Shown here piece after piece: positions 23,825-33,224 of a stretch of 64,000 bases of DNA. The stretch is from the NCBI GenBank assembly GCA_029204225.1, contig CM055111.1, forward strand, positions 13,804,477-13,868,476, written 5' to 3'. The notes under the pieces were generated by a model. That model had not been told where the DNA came from, searched no databases, and was given only the letters and a program-made list of their open reading frames with translations. Origin of the DNA: Diphasiastrum complanatum (lineage: Eukaryota > Streptophyta > Lycopodiopsida > Lycopodiales > Lycopodiaceae). Each line of letters starts with the position of its first letter. Within the stretch, counting starts at the first letter, position 1. The translations under genes and the position numbers were made by a program.

Positions 23825-23998
23825 ATGAAAAAAATATTTCTAAGTTCTATATTCTTCATAGCTTTGGTCTTTATGGCCTTTACCTTGGCATGTTTGGTTT
23901 TGTTGCGACAAAGATCCTTTCTAATTATCTTTAAACAAATCCAAACATGCCAATGTAAAGGAAATAGAGACCAAAGCTATGAAGAATACAAGACCTGA
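23825..23998 (+). CDS. Small hydrophobic ORF overlying a foldback
   Basis: A 57-codon frame from ATG 23825 starts MKKIFLSSIFFIALVFMAFT, which looks like a signal peptide or membrane segment, and ends CKGNRDQSYEEYKT. A TATA-like TATTTAAG lies 21 bp upstream. Most of it coincides with the inverted repeat at 23850-23988, so the frame may be incidental to a hairpin transcript. I recognise no family and rate the coding potential low. Confidence 0.2.
   Translation: MKKIFLSSIFFIALVFMAFTLACLVLLRQRSFLIIFKQIQTCQCKGNRDQSYEEYKT
23850..23988 (+). ncRNA. Candidate hairpin transcript (54-bp stem, 31-nt loop)
   Basis: Arm 23850-23903 and arm 23935-23988 are inverted copies, 54 nt each with five mismatches, around a 31-nt loop. 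Each arm includes TTCATAGCTTTGGTCT or its complement and GGCATGTTTGG or its complement. Length, stem quality and an upstream TATA-like box fit a young plant MIRNA-type or siRNA-generating foldback. No known microRNA is recognised. A transposon end structure is the alternative. Confidence 0.45.
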
Positions 23999-24680
23999 AC
24001 AAACGATATCGGTTCAGCGCGCGAGGCTTAATGCACTGGAAGACACTTCAACAAGGGCACGCGCTGATCCAATATCGCGGTACCGCAAATTTGATATCGG
24101 TTCAACGAGCCCCATATCAGAATGATCACTTCTCATACTGGTGGTGTGCGTCGATTCACTATCGTATCTGAAAAAGGACCTCAAAATGATGAAAATAGGA
24201 TCTCAAAATTTTTCTGATATTTATGGCCTATCCTAGTCAATCATAGCCATACATTTGTCAAGAAATGAATTGTAGTCTGGGGCCCTTTAATGTCCTCTAA
24301 TCATTGTACCTGTGCCATACTAGTCTATAATTATTGTCCATAATTAGCCTTTTCATTTAATCATTAGTGATGACCCATGACCGTATTCTGTGCTTCAATA
24401 TTCACGAGGGCAATCATTTCGGATTTTTGCCCTATATAAACACAAGCTCGATGGTTAAGAAATTTTACTTTTAGCATCAGCATCAGACCAGCACAAATTA
24501 GATGAGACATTGGTTCAGCGCGTGACCCAATCAAGATAGTTATGTTGCACAATCCCGTGCGCCCATTCGCTATCGCATACTTTCAGACTTTTTTGTCTGA
24601 TATCGGTTCGGCTCGCTTGATCTACTTTTTGCAACTGAGGACCTTTATACGCGCGCACTGATCCGATATTGTGTCTTCCA

Positions 24681-25151
24681 ATGGCCCGCACGAAGCAAAC
24701 TGCACGGATTCATCCTGGAGGTGTCCCAATGCAAGGAGGCCGCCATGGAAGTCCACCACTGCCTCGTCCACAACCACCTCCTACTAGGCATAGGGGAAGA
24801 CCACGAGACCCGCCATGGCTGAAAGATATCCGAAAGCTACAAAAGACAAACAATCTTTTGATTCCAAAAGCTCACATACAAAGATCAATCAGGTAGGTAA
24901 CAAGAAGTCTCTCAACAGATGTGAGAGGGACAGACACAACAAATGAAGCTCTGCACACAGCCTATGAGGATTTTCAAAATTGTGTTATTGCAGCTGTTTA
25001 TACTAAGCGGGTGACTATCATGCTGAAGGATTTCAATATTGTGTACAGGCTATGGAACACATATGACAAATTTGCTGAGTACTTTAGACCAGCTCCATTC
25101 TCTCCTCCAAAACCCACTGTAGAAAAAAAAAATGAAAGCAATTTCAACTGA
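24681..25151 (+). pseudogene. Histone H3 / CENH3-like intronless gene with one in-frame stop
   Basis: The frame begins MARTKQTAR, the H3 tail start, then diverges (IHPGGVPMQGG and a Pro/Arg-rich stretch). The fold region reads LKDIRKLQKTNNLLIPKAHI then QRSIR, a TAG at 24894-24896, and VTRSLSTDVRGTDTTNEALH, EDF and TKRVTIMLKDFNIVYRLW. Against H3 the TAG falls exactly at the Glu of the R-E-I motif, so a single GAG-to-TAG change explains it. NLLIP, T.EAL, EDF and KDF are features of plant centromeric CENH3 rather than canonical H3. About five residues are missing in the loop before TKRVTIM. The C-terminus is extended by NTYDKFAEYFRPAPFSPPKP. Lack of introns suggests a retrocopy or transposon capture. 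It would sit in nucleosomes if functional; this allele would stop early. Confidence 0.7.
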
Positions 25152-25169
25152 CCTGACTTGTATTTCGGG

Positions 25170-25495
25170 TACAGAGCGGGGGTGTCTCAAAAAAGAGGAG
25201 GTCTCTCGGCAGTCCTCAGAAAGCTAGAGAATTTTCAAAGCATGATACTTCTTCACCTAAATCTCCTCCAAGGTCCCCTTCTTCTTCTCCTCCAGTATCT
25301 CCTCCTAAATCTCAATCTCCTTCTAAATCTCAGTCTCCTCCTAAATCACAGTCTCCTTCTAAATCGCAGTCTCCTCCTAAACTCAGTCTCCTTCTCCTTC
25401 TCCTAAAGATTCCTCTTCTCTTAAATCTCCTTCTTATATTCCTAAAGATTCCTCTCCTCCTAAAACTCCCATATTGTGTTCCCCCCTCCAGCATC
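25170..25495 (+). pseudogene. Ser-Pro-Lys repeat segment
   Basis: In one frame the translation is a run of S-P-P-K and S-Q-S-P-S-K units (SPPRSPSSSPPVSPPKSQSP and onwards), about 40 residues, preceded by KKRRSLGSPQKAREFSKHD. Such segments occur in linker-histone-like tails and DNA-binding linkers. After a frameshift near 25380 the Ser/Pro/Lys composition continues (SPKDSS, SPPKTP). The stretch lies between the H3-like frame and the next ORF and may have linked them in one protein before decay. Confidence 0.45.
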
Positions 25496-26102
25496 AGGTG
25501 AAGAGTTAGACAATTTTGTAAATTTAATGATTGAGACATATGGAGTAGTGCATCTACGTGTGATGGATATAGGTAGGAGCACTACTTCAAAAGCTGTGAC
25601 CTATTTATATGGAGTCCATGGCATCAAAGGAGCTAGCTCTCGGCCTACCAAAATCATTCAAGAAGTGTGGCAAGGTGTGCCAAGACAATTACCTCCTGAA
25701 TCCCAATGCATACCGAACAAGGAGCACCTCATCTCCCAAGAGTTCGCACAAAAATATCCACCCAAGGAGCGCGACGATTACATCTTGCCAAACCTTGACC
25801 AATGCAAGACTCACAAGGAAGCCGTAAAGCTCTTGGATCCACAACTTGTCTGGCCCCATCAACTCTTCTTTCAAAGCAAAACATCCATGGAACGGTATCT
25901 TGATGCACCGGCATATACGCGCATCAATCCATACTATTACCCGGTGGCGCATAGAGAACCATTTCCTACCAAGAAGCTGAAAAATAAGATCTATTGGCCC
26001 AAGCTTATAGGTGTAAACATAGACAATCCATCAGATGATATGACTACCAATTGTCGTGTATTTCACCAAAAATACCATGGCAACCCGGATTGCGATTTGT
26101 AA
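25476..26102 (+). CDS. Unidentified ORF of about 200 residues related to the Gypsy accessory block
   Basis: The frame is open from at least 25476 to TAA 26102 and reads EELDNFVNLMIETYGVVHLR, VWQGVPRQLPPESQCIPNKE, then DYILPNLDQCKTHKEAVKLL and REPFPTKKLKNKIYWPKL, ending HQKYHGNPDCDL. Similarity resumes in shifted frames to about 26375: FADNCSLVAFLARLNGFGIG, then FDINKPL, then INVARLYYRAALTLALHVD. The last part matches FDPNKAL..VARVYYRAAF at 5190-5330 on the minus strand. I do not recognise the domain. It sits between the H3-like/SPPK region and a polypurine tract with an LTR start, so it is best seen as the 3' coding part of an LTR element. No ATG near 25476 is certain; translation may begin upstream. 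Confidence 0.5.
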   Translation: MFPPPASGEELDNFVNLMIETYGVVHLRVMDIGRSTTSKAVTYLYGVHGIKGASSRPTKIIQEVWQGVPRQLPPESQCIPNKEHLISQEFAQKYPPKERDDYILPNLDQCKTHKEAVKLLDPQLVWPHQLFFQSKTSMERYLDAPAYTRINPYYYPVAHREPFPTKKLKNKIYWPKLIGVNIDNPSDDMTTNCRVFHQKYHGNPDCDL

Positions 26103-26483
26103 TATTTTGCGGATAACTGCAGCCTGGTAGCCTTCTTGGCTAGACTAAACGGATTTGGAATAGGGGACTCCCACCAATTGCCTTCGATATCAACAAGCCC
26201 TTGTAGACTGAAACGAATCACATCAATGTTGCGCGTCTTTATTACCGAGCAGCCCTCACTTTGGCATTGCACGTCGATATGGTGGAGCTATGGAAAATCC
26301 ATGGATTCCTACAAGGCATGCTCCAATATTACAAACAACTGCCCTTCCTCAATAAATTACGCTAATAGATGATGGAAGATATCGACAACAAAATTTACCA
26401 ATCTTGACAACAACAATCTCACCTCCAAGAAGCTCAAAAAATCCAGGACGAAAAAGCTTCGATTGGTGTGGGACCACCAATCC

Positions 26484-26497
26484 AATAAGAAGGGGGG
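26484..26497 (+). other. Polypurine tract
   Basis: AATAAGAAGGGGGG directly precedes TAA and an LTR-like start TGTTAGCAAC at 26501. This is the expected arrangement for second-strand priming of a plus-strand LTR element whose coding part lies to the left. Confidence 0.65.
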
Positions 26498-26500
26498 TAA

Positions 26501-27581
26501 TGTTAGCAACTATGCAAACATAGAAAAAATATAAAAAGAGAAATAAAACTCCGTGGCATGTGTTTTGTAAGACCACGTATGAGTATTTGTCAATAAACTT
26601 CCACCATGGCATGTGTTTTGTAGGTCCATGGGTAGAAGCTTAAAATAATATAATAACTTTAAACTTAAAATTAGAACTTAGACTTAAGAAACCTAAGCTT
26701 AGAAATATTTGTCTTAAGTTACCTTAAGTAAGAAACTTTTGAAGTTCTAAGTCCTAAGTTAGAAGTTCTAGAATGGCTAGTTTTAAATTCATCTCATAAG
26801 CTAGTGGATACTTATGGAAGACCCTTCTTGCTATAAAAGGAGAGGTATTTGCCATGTACACAACACTTTTGAGATTATGCTAAATTGCTCTCTCTTGAGA
26901 TTATCTTGCTATTTCACTTGTGTTGCATTGGATGGTGCATATCTTGAGGGAAGGTGCTCGGGCCTCCTCTTGCCTCCTTTCATTGGTTTTTATTGTGGCA
27001 TGCTTTTGATTGTTTATTGCTTAGTATTAGCCGCAATCTCCTTCATTTCCTTTTGGGTGTTAGACTAGAATTAGCTTAGCCAACTTGCTAGTTGGGTACT
27101 GCCTTAGCAAGGTTTTAATTAGTTGTATTCACGTTTTCGAGCACCAGTTGGGAAGCCTTGGTGCTTCCTTCTGTTCTTGTTTGTTATTTCCATTTGAAGC
27201 TTTGGTAGGTTCTTAAAAAGTGGATGATCCTCTCTACACTATACTACACCCATGAGTAGATCTAGCCATCGAGTAGACTAGAAATACTTCCAACAATCTC
27301 TTATGGTTTTCTCATGATATCTTGAGTTTCTATGTGTAGAATGCTGATTTTCTTGTTGATCTAACTTTCACATGTGTGGAGTACTGTATTGTACTTCTAT
27401 TGTATGGACAGGGACAATACTAAGTCATATCTAAGTGGTTATGATCAAATCTTGATGCATTTCTAAATGCTAGCATGCATAAAGTAGTGATTTCTATGTT
27501 GTTGACGAATCTAGATGTGTGATCCAAATTGGCTAAAGATCATTGATGAACTAATAGTGTTTTGATCTCTGATTTTTCACA
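26501..27581 (+). repeat. LTR-type sequence(s) between polypurine tract and primer-binding site
   Basis: The left edge, TGTTAGCAAC after a polypurine tract, marks the start of a 3' LTR. The right edge, TTCACA before TGGTATCAGAGC, marks the end of a Copia 5' LTR. Either this is one 1.08-kb LTR shared by two adjacent elements, or two LTRs abut; a possible first end is CCAACA near 27295. A TATA box (CTATAAAAGG, about 26830) lies inside. A palindromic CTTAAG/TTCTAAG-rich patch occupies 26640-26770. No second copy exists in the window to fix the borders. Confidence 0.55.
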
Positions 27582-27597
27582 TGGTATCAGAGCAGGT
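27582..27597 (+). other. Copia primer-binding site (initiator tRNA-Met)
   Basis: TGGTATCAGAGCAGGT is the standard plant Copia primer-binding site, complementary to the 3' end of initiator tRNA-Met. It directly follows the CA end of an LTR. Confidence 0.9.
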
Positions 27598-28170
27598 TGC
27601 AGGCCAAATTTTGTGATCATACCAAATCTAGAAGTGGATTTGAGAGCGCCATAAATTCTATAAGGATTTGGAGGTGTTGTTGGCATTTTCAACTATAGAG
27701 ATTGGATCTTTGTGATCTAAAAGTCATTTTAGGTCAAACCACTAGTAGATGGCCAATTTTTGAAACCACCCATTGGAATGTGGAGAAAAAAATTGCTCAT
27801 GGTAGAGGATGATACATTCTAATAGACGATATATCAAGATTCTAGCTTTTGCATGTAGATTTTACTTAATTCAATATTTTGCATTTTTTATGAAACCCTA
27901 AATTTGATAGGATCTCTTGATTTTCAGGTTGCTAAAATTTTCAAGAGTGTGTTTCAATCTTAGGTGTTGGTAAAAGTTCATCATATTGTGTTTAGATCTA
28001 TTGTGATTAAAAAATCAATATTCTAGCTGCGAGGAGTTGCTAGAAGAGAGAAAAGGAGAGGCTAGAGTGTTTCCAAATCTTTGTGATTTTTTCTTAAGTT
28101 TCATTTGTTGATTTTTAAGAGAGTTCTAAGTGCATTGGAACAGGTCAAAAGAATATCAAATCATTGCAAC

Positions 28171-29880
28171 ATGGCAACCACAAGTAGCTTCATGTTGGAA
28201 GGCAATGATAGGCTTACCTCAATTAGTTATTCTACTTGGAAGGTGAGGATGGAGTCCTTATTGCAGATGAATGAGTTGATGGAAAATGTTGCAGGTGTGC
28301 AGGATAGACCTTTGGCACCTCAAGATCAATTGAGGTATGATAAGAGAGCTAAGAAAGCTCTACACATCATCAAGATGAATGTGAGTAATGAACTTCTCAA
28401 GGAAGTTGGTAAGTGCACAATATCAAAAGAGGCTTGGAATACTTTAAAGAAGTTTTATTAATCTAAGTCTAAATCTAGAGTTCTAACTATAAGGAGACAA
28501 AGCTTTTTTTGTATGCAAAAGAAGGATGAAAGTGCTCATGCTTTTGTTTCGAGGGTTAAAGCATTCAATGATGAGCAAGCATGTATTGATGGCATATCAT
28601 GAGGAGTATTACTCATCTTTGATGGCATTTGAAGGTGACAAGAAGGTGATCTACATGGCCAATGGTGGTGATCCACATGGCCAATGGTGGTGAGCGTGCA
28701 ATCAAAGGGATTGGCACAATTCCTATTTCGCTTTCTACTAATAAGAATGTGAATTTGAGAGATGTTTCCATTACTAATAACTTTCTTAGTGTGATTCAAT
28801 TACTTGATAAGGGATTCAACTAAAAATCTTGTTGGGTCTATCTACTAAAGAGCAAAGATGAGGTGTTTGATGTCTTTGTCAAGTTCAAGATTGCAAGGGA
28901 GGTTGAATTCTCTACAAAGATCAAGTGCTTGAGGAGTGGTGGTGAATATATTTCTACCAGGTTCAAGGCTTTTTGAGATGAGCATGGGATCAAGAGGGAG
29001 TACACAAGTCTGAGGACACCACAACAAAATGGAGTGGCCGAGAGGAAGAATAGAAGTTTGTGTGAAGGTGCCAAAGCCATGAGGTTAGGTGCTAATCTTC
29101 CTAAATCTTTTTGGGATCAAGCTTTGTTGTGTGCTAATATTCTATGCAATAAGTGGCCGAGTGCAATATTGGATGGAAAACTCCCTTTTGAGGTATGAAG
29201 GCCCGACTGTCAACTTTTTTAAAAAATTTGGATGTATTTGCTATATCAACATCATTCTTGATGATTGATCTGTCTTCAAAAAAAGGTGTCTTTTTTCGGT
29301 ATAGTCAGGTAATCAAGGCTTACAAAGTTTACATTACTTCAACAAAGAAAGTAGTCATTGGAAGAGATATCATTTTTTATAAAGGAAATTTTTCAAAATC
29401 TTCTTCAAGTGGTGGTGTGGACATTGGATCTAACATTCTTGATGTTCATGATGAGATCGATGCTACTTTGGATGTTGATGTTGAAGGGCCTACTTCAAAT
29501 GCCAAGGAGGACATCAAGAGAAAGGCAACAACCTTTGAGGCTCACTTATGATGAAAAAGGTGAGCAAGCTGTTGGTAATACAAGCTATGCTTTCTTAACC
29601 TCCTTTGATGAACCTACATGTGTAGATGAAGCAAGGAACAAAGAGGAGTGGATCCAAGCAATGGATCTTGAGTATCAAGCTCTTATGAAGAATGAAACAT
29701 GAAGATTGGTGGAACTTTCAAAGGACAAGAAGGCTATTGGATGGAAATGGATCTTCAAAGTGAGGACAAACCAAGATGGATCAATCAACAAGTACAAGGC
29801 AAGGTTAGTAGCAAAAGGATATGCACAAGAGTATGGAATTGACTATGATGAGACCTTTGCACTCGTGGCAAGATGGTGAG
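28171..29880 (+). pseudogene. Ty1/Copia polyprotein remnant (gag, integrase, start of RT)
   Basis: The polyprotein starts at ATG 28171 (MATTSSFMLEGNDRLTS) with a Copia gag: YSTWKVRMESLLQMNELM, KRAKKALHIIKMNVSNEL, SKEAWNTLKKFY. A TAA at 28459 interrupts a frame that continues RQSFFCMQKKDESAHAFVSR. A short protease/pre-integrase piece (about 28690-28830) carries IKGIGTIPISL. Integrase core text follows: SGGEYISTRFKAF, HGIKREYTSLRTPQQNGVAE, RKNRSLCEGAKAMRLGANLP. Reverse transcriptase begins RNKEEWIQAMDLEYQALMKN and [40 protein letters not shown], and breaks off at about 29880. Zinc knuckle, most of the protease, most of RT and RNase H are missing. Its primer-binding site at 27582 fits the usual distance. 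Confidence 0.85.
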
Positions 29881-29929
29881 CATTAGAGTAAGGCATCATA
29901 AAGTTTTAACTATGTCGCATTTGCACAAA

Positions 29930-30120
29930 AGCTAGTTGGACTAAGAAAGAAACTAGATCAATCAAGTATGAAGAGCATTTTTAGGGGATAATATCTCAAA
30001 AAGCGAAGGTTATAAATCATATGACACTGCTAATTTGGTTGTTAGGAGCAGCGATGTTTTCTTCTTAGAAGATTTATTTCAATCTCTTGAAGACAAAGAA
30101 CAAATTCAAGAAGTTTAACA
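29930..30120 (+). pseudogene. Copia integrase C-terminal fragment
   Basis: Across frames the text reads LVGLRKKLDQSSMKSIF, then KSEGYKSYDTANLVVRSSDV and FFLEDLFQ. This corresponds to the GY..YD......RDVVF segment that follows the Copia integrase core. It does not continue the element ending at 29880, since it is out of order with it, so it is a separate scrap. Confidence 0.5.
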
Positions 30121-30230
30121 CATGCAGTCTAAGTACGGTGTAAGTAAAGTTCATCTGGAATTTTCAGAAGGATATTGGATGTCACAGATATCTCATCAAA
30201 TCGTAACAACAGTTCCGCACAAAATTGGGA

Positions 30231-30401
30231 TTAAAATATGTTGTGGTGCTGTTTGTTTGGCCTTAATTCCAAGCTCATCACAATGTCCCACAGCTCTCTT
30301 TCTATGAAAATGCTCTTCATTTTGAATTTCCATATGCTATAGTTGGAAACGTCATCCAGCTTGCTAGCTTTGCCCAAAACTACTTCACTCATGTTTGCCA
30401 T
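30231..30401 (-). pseudogene. Copia gag N-terminal fragment
   Basis: From ATG 30401 the minus strand reads MANMSEVVLGKASKLDDVSN, YSIWKFKMKSIFIERELWDI, then runs out after about 55 residues. The KLDD.NYSIWKFKMK..FI...LWDIV pattern is the start of a Copia gag (UBN2 type). It likely belongs with the primer-binding site at 31613-31624 on the same strand, although 1.2 kb of unrelated-looking sequence lies between. Confidence 0.65.
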
Positions 30402-31612
30402 CTCGAAACATCCCAAAAACACATTTGTAGGCTAAAAATACGTTCCGAAGTACATAGAAAACTTGACTTGGTATTTCTGCCTTACTAGGCCGCTCGCCGA
30501 TTAGATGGCAAATTGAAAGCCAAAAGTTCCACCAAACCGTAAATGCTTTCCACCGCGTATTGCCAACTAGCCACTCTTTGAAAGGGGCAAATTGCTTTTG
30601 ACATGCTCCGAGTGGTTTCTTTGTGGTAATCACTTGGTTATTGGGTCCCATACTTGTAGCTACAGTTAGGGTGCCCTTTGTTCGAAGGTGATAACCTTTC
30701 GTTTGGTCAAAATAGGCTTAAGGACATGAAAATAAGGGCTTTTCTTATTTTTAAACTATTTCTTCAAATTGAAGAAGCTTTATCTTTCACCAAATTGGGA
30801 CCCAACTCCCATTTCACTTGGAAGATTTTTAACGAAATTGCAACTCACTTTGAACTTCAGGTCCTTTCAAAGGAAATTTGAAATGGATCAAAGAAGATCC
30901 AATGGTTAGGGCTAATCTAACCGATCATCTCCAACACCACGCAATCGTTGATCTAGTCAAGCCTCCATCATCGGATGGTTGGCATTGAGTTCGTGCACCA
31001 AGTTGGATCCATGCACCCACTATGCACACATTTACACAGAGTTACCAAAGTGGTTGGGCGTGTGAACTATCCCGCTCTCATCTTCTCTCCCTCTTCCCTC
31101 TTCCCTCTTTGGCTATGGAGAAAGGTCTTTTGAGTGTATAAATTGGAGAAGTGTGAGACCTCTATTGTGTTGATGGCAGCACAGCCGCCCACGGCCGCCG
31201 TAGACAGTGATTGCTTTGTAGCATGGGCGCCCATCTCCACGCTCTCACAACTTTCAAAAAGTTCTCTATGGAGAGAAACTAAGTTAAGCACTCTTTCTCG
31301 GAGTTTGACTTGGCAAATGTCTTCGTGCAGAGATCTCCCTACAACCAACTCCCAACTGAATCAAACAGTTTTAAAAAGGGCCTAATAACTAGTGAGAAAG
31401 AGCCAATTTCTTTCGAAGGTTGTCCTTCTCAAGAAAGCTCAAAATTGTGGACCGCTTCAAAATTCTTCAAGCTTGACCCGAGTAGAATTTAAGCAGAGTA
31501 TTTGATCCCACTTGATCAAATTTTTCTCTCTTATCATACAAGTTGAATGATAGTTGGATCGAATTTTCTTAGAATTTGGTTTTCAGCTTTCACGAAACCA
31601 CTTTTGTCCTAG

Positions 31613-31624
31613 GCTCTAATACCA
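31613..31624 (-). other. Copia primer-binding site and inner LTR border
   Basis: The minus strand reads TGGTATTAGAGC, a common plant Copia primer-binding variant, directly after an LTR end CCTTAACA at 31625-31632. The LTR body extends rightward; a TATA-like TATATATAG lies at about 31768-31776 (minus-strand reading CTATATATATG). Its outer border is not found. Confidence 0.7.
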
Positions 31625-31784
31625 TGTTAAGGATCGAATTAGCAGTTAGGAATTTCAAAGCAACTATCACAACTCAACCATAAACTCAGATTCATCATAT
31701 TGTAAGGAGAGAGCACACACCAACCCAAAGAAGCTTGTGTTATTCACATAAGAGAAAGTAGGATACATATATATAGCCTAATTT

Positions 31785-33224
31785 TTGGGGGAGAACCGCT
31801 ACATGGCAATTTGGTCCCTGTTACGGGACACATGTCCCGACTCATTAGCCACTTAATGACATGCACTATAAACAAGCAATATATAAAAAATTGTTGAAAC
31901 TTAGTAGTTATGGTCAAGTGTTTAGATAAACTGGACATCTCAATAAGGCCATTCACTTTTTAAGATAACTTGTTTTTTTACCAATAATGGATGGATCTAG
32001 AAAAATTTGAAACAATTTTGGGATTTTTAAACTTTACATAACTAGGATTTTTGAACTCTATTAATATAAAGTGGAACTGTGAAAATCGATTTACATCATT
32101 GAACCCTCAGTTTCATTGCTATTAATCCAAATCAAAATTATTTTGAAACATTTGGCATGCAGCATGATCCACATGCATTGATTTACGAAATAATCAACTT
32201 TTCTACGTAAACTGCCTAACTGAACTCAAAAATCCCTTTTAAACTACTATTTGAAAATTGTACTCATGCATGAAATTTCATCCCAAAAACTACTCTGACT
32301 CATTGTATTATATTTCCAGACATAAAAAATGTTTTAGAAATGACTTTTTAACCTACTATTTCACTTTTCGACATGCAATCATAACATTTCAAAAAATTGT
32401 CAATTTTTGAATAAAAAATTACTAAACTTCTGACGATTATAACTTTTGCTACAGGGCACCAAATTGGATGTTGTAAAGCACAATACAAAGGGAGAGTAGA
32501 TTATCAAGATGCCTTCCATGTCACCACAGACCATACTAGTCACATGTGCAAGCAATTAATGTTGAAAAATCCAGTACGAGGGCACACTTTTTCGAGGTCT
32601 GTAAAAAATCATGCATATTATGCTTCACATGCCATCAAATAGACATTACAAATAGTCTATAAAGGTTTATTAGACATCAGTATAAGCTTCAAGGTCTAGC
32701 AGTAGTTTAGGCTTAGATCAATCAAAAATTAATTTCTAGGATGGGCGCACCTACCAAGGAAAGTTCGATGAATTGTTGCCTAAGTCTCCAATTAGCACCA
32801 GAATAGGTGTATGTGAGCTTGAATCAAAGGTGATTCAACCTGCTTTTCAACTTATATGCAAATCTATAGGATTCAGATTCTGTAAAAGGAGCTATTCATG
32901 CTTTAAAATCCTCAAAAATATACTAATTTTTGAAGTTTTGGGATCTCAAACACTACAAATATTGGCCTACGAAATTTGTTCACAACCTCTGGATAGCTTC
33001 ATTGCAGCTCAAGACCAAGAACTAAATCCCAAATATTTTTTTTCTCTATTCTTTAAGGAAAAAATACTTATGGTTGGAAAAAAATAATTGATAGGTTAGT
33101 TAGCATAAAGTGTGTGCTATATAGTTAGTTGGCCATTAACTACTTGTGTCACTTTTTCAAGGTGGATCAATGGTAAATTGGTCCATGATAGTAGGAGCCT
33201 ATAGGCCTTCATTAAACGGTTTTG
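31785..33224. other. Non-coding, probably LTR and flank
   Basis: AT-rich sequence with no recognisable coding domain. A 104-codon plus frame at 32773-33087 has no recognisable feature and I do not support it as a gene. Confidence 0.45.

Larger units (their letters stand above)
23302..24673. repeat. Three blocks of alternating inverted 18-bp motifs
   Basis: Motif A, GATATCGGTTCAGCGCGC, and its near complement A' alternate as A-A'-A-A' in three blocks. Block 1: A 23302, A' 23352, A 23382, A' 23433. Block 2: A 24005, A' 24058, A 24093, A' 24144. Block 3: A 24506, A' 24556, A 24599, A' 24648. A to A' spacing is 49-53 bp each time. The spacers between blocks are also related: TTGTCAAGAAAT, TCTGGGGCC and ATTAGCCTTTTC occur in both. 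Each of the first two spacers ends in a TATA-like box (TATTTAAG 23804, TATATAAA 24433). Block 3 ends about 8 bp before the ATG of the H3-like frame. Confidence 0.85.

Noticed and set aside
23302-24673. The motif array as a CRISPR array
   Set aside because: The repeats alternate in orientation, spacers are related and of uneven length, and the DNA is clearly plant nuclear.
24892-24917. A 26-nt micro-intron (GTAGGT to AACAG) that would remove the TAG from the H3-like frame
   Set aside because: It is too short for a plant intron, and the segment aligns residue by residue with histone H3, so it is coding sequence with a stop.
32773-33087. 104-codon plus-strand frame
   Set aside because: No domain, no context and no homologous copy in the window; composition is like its non-coding surroundings.
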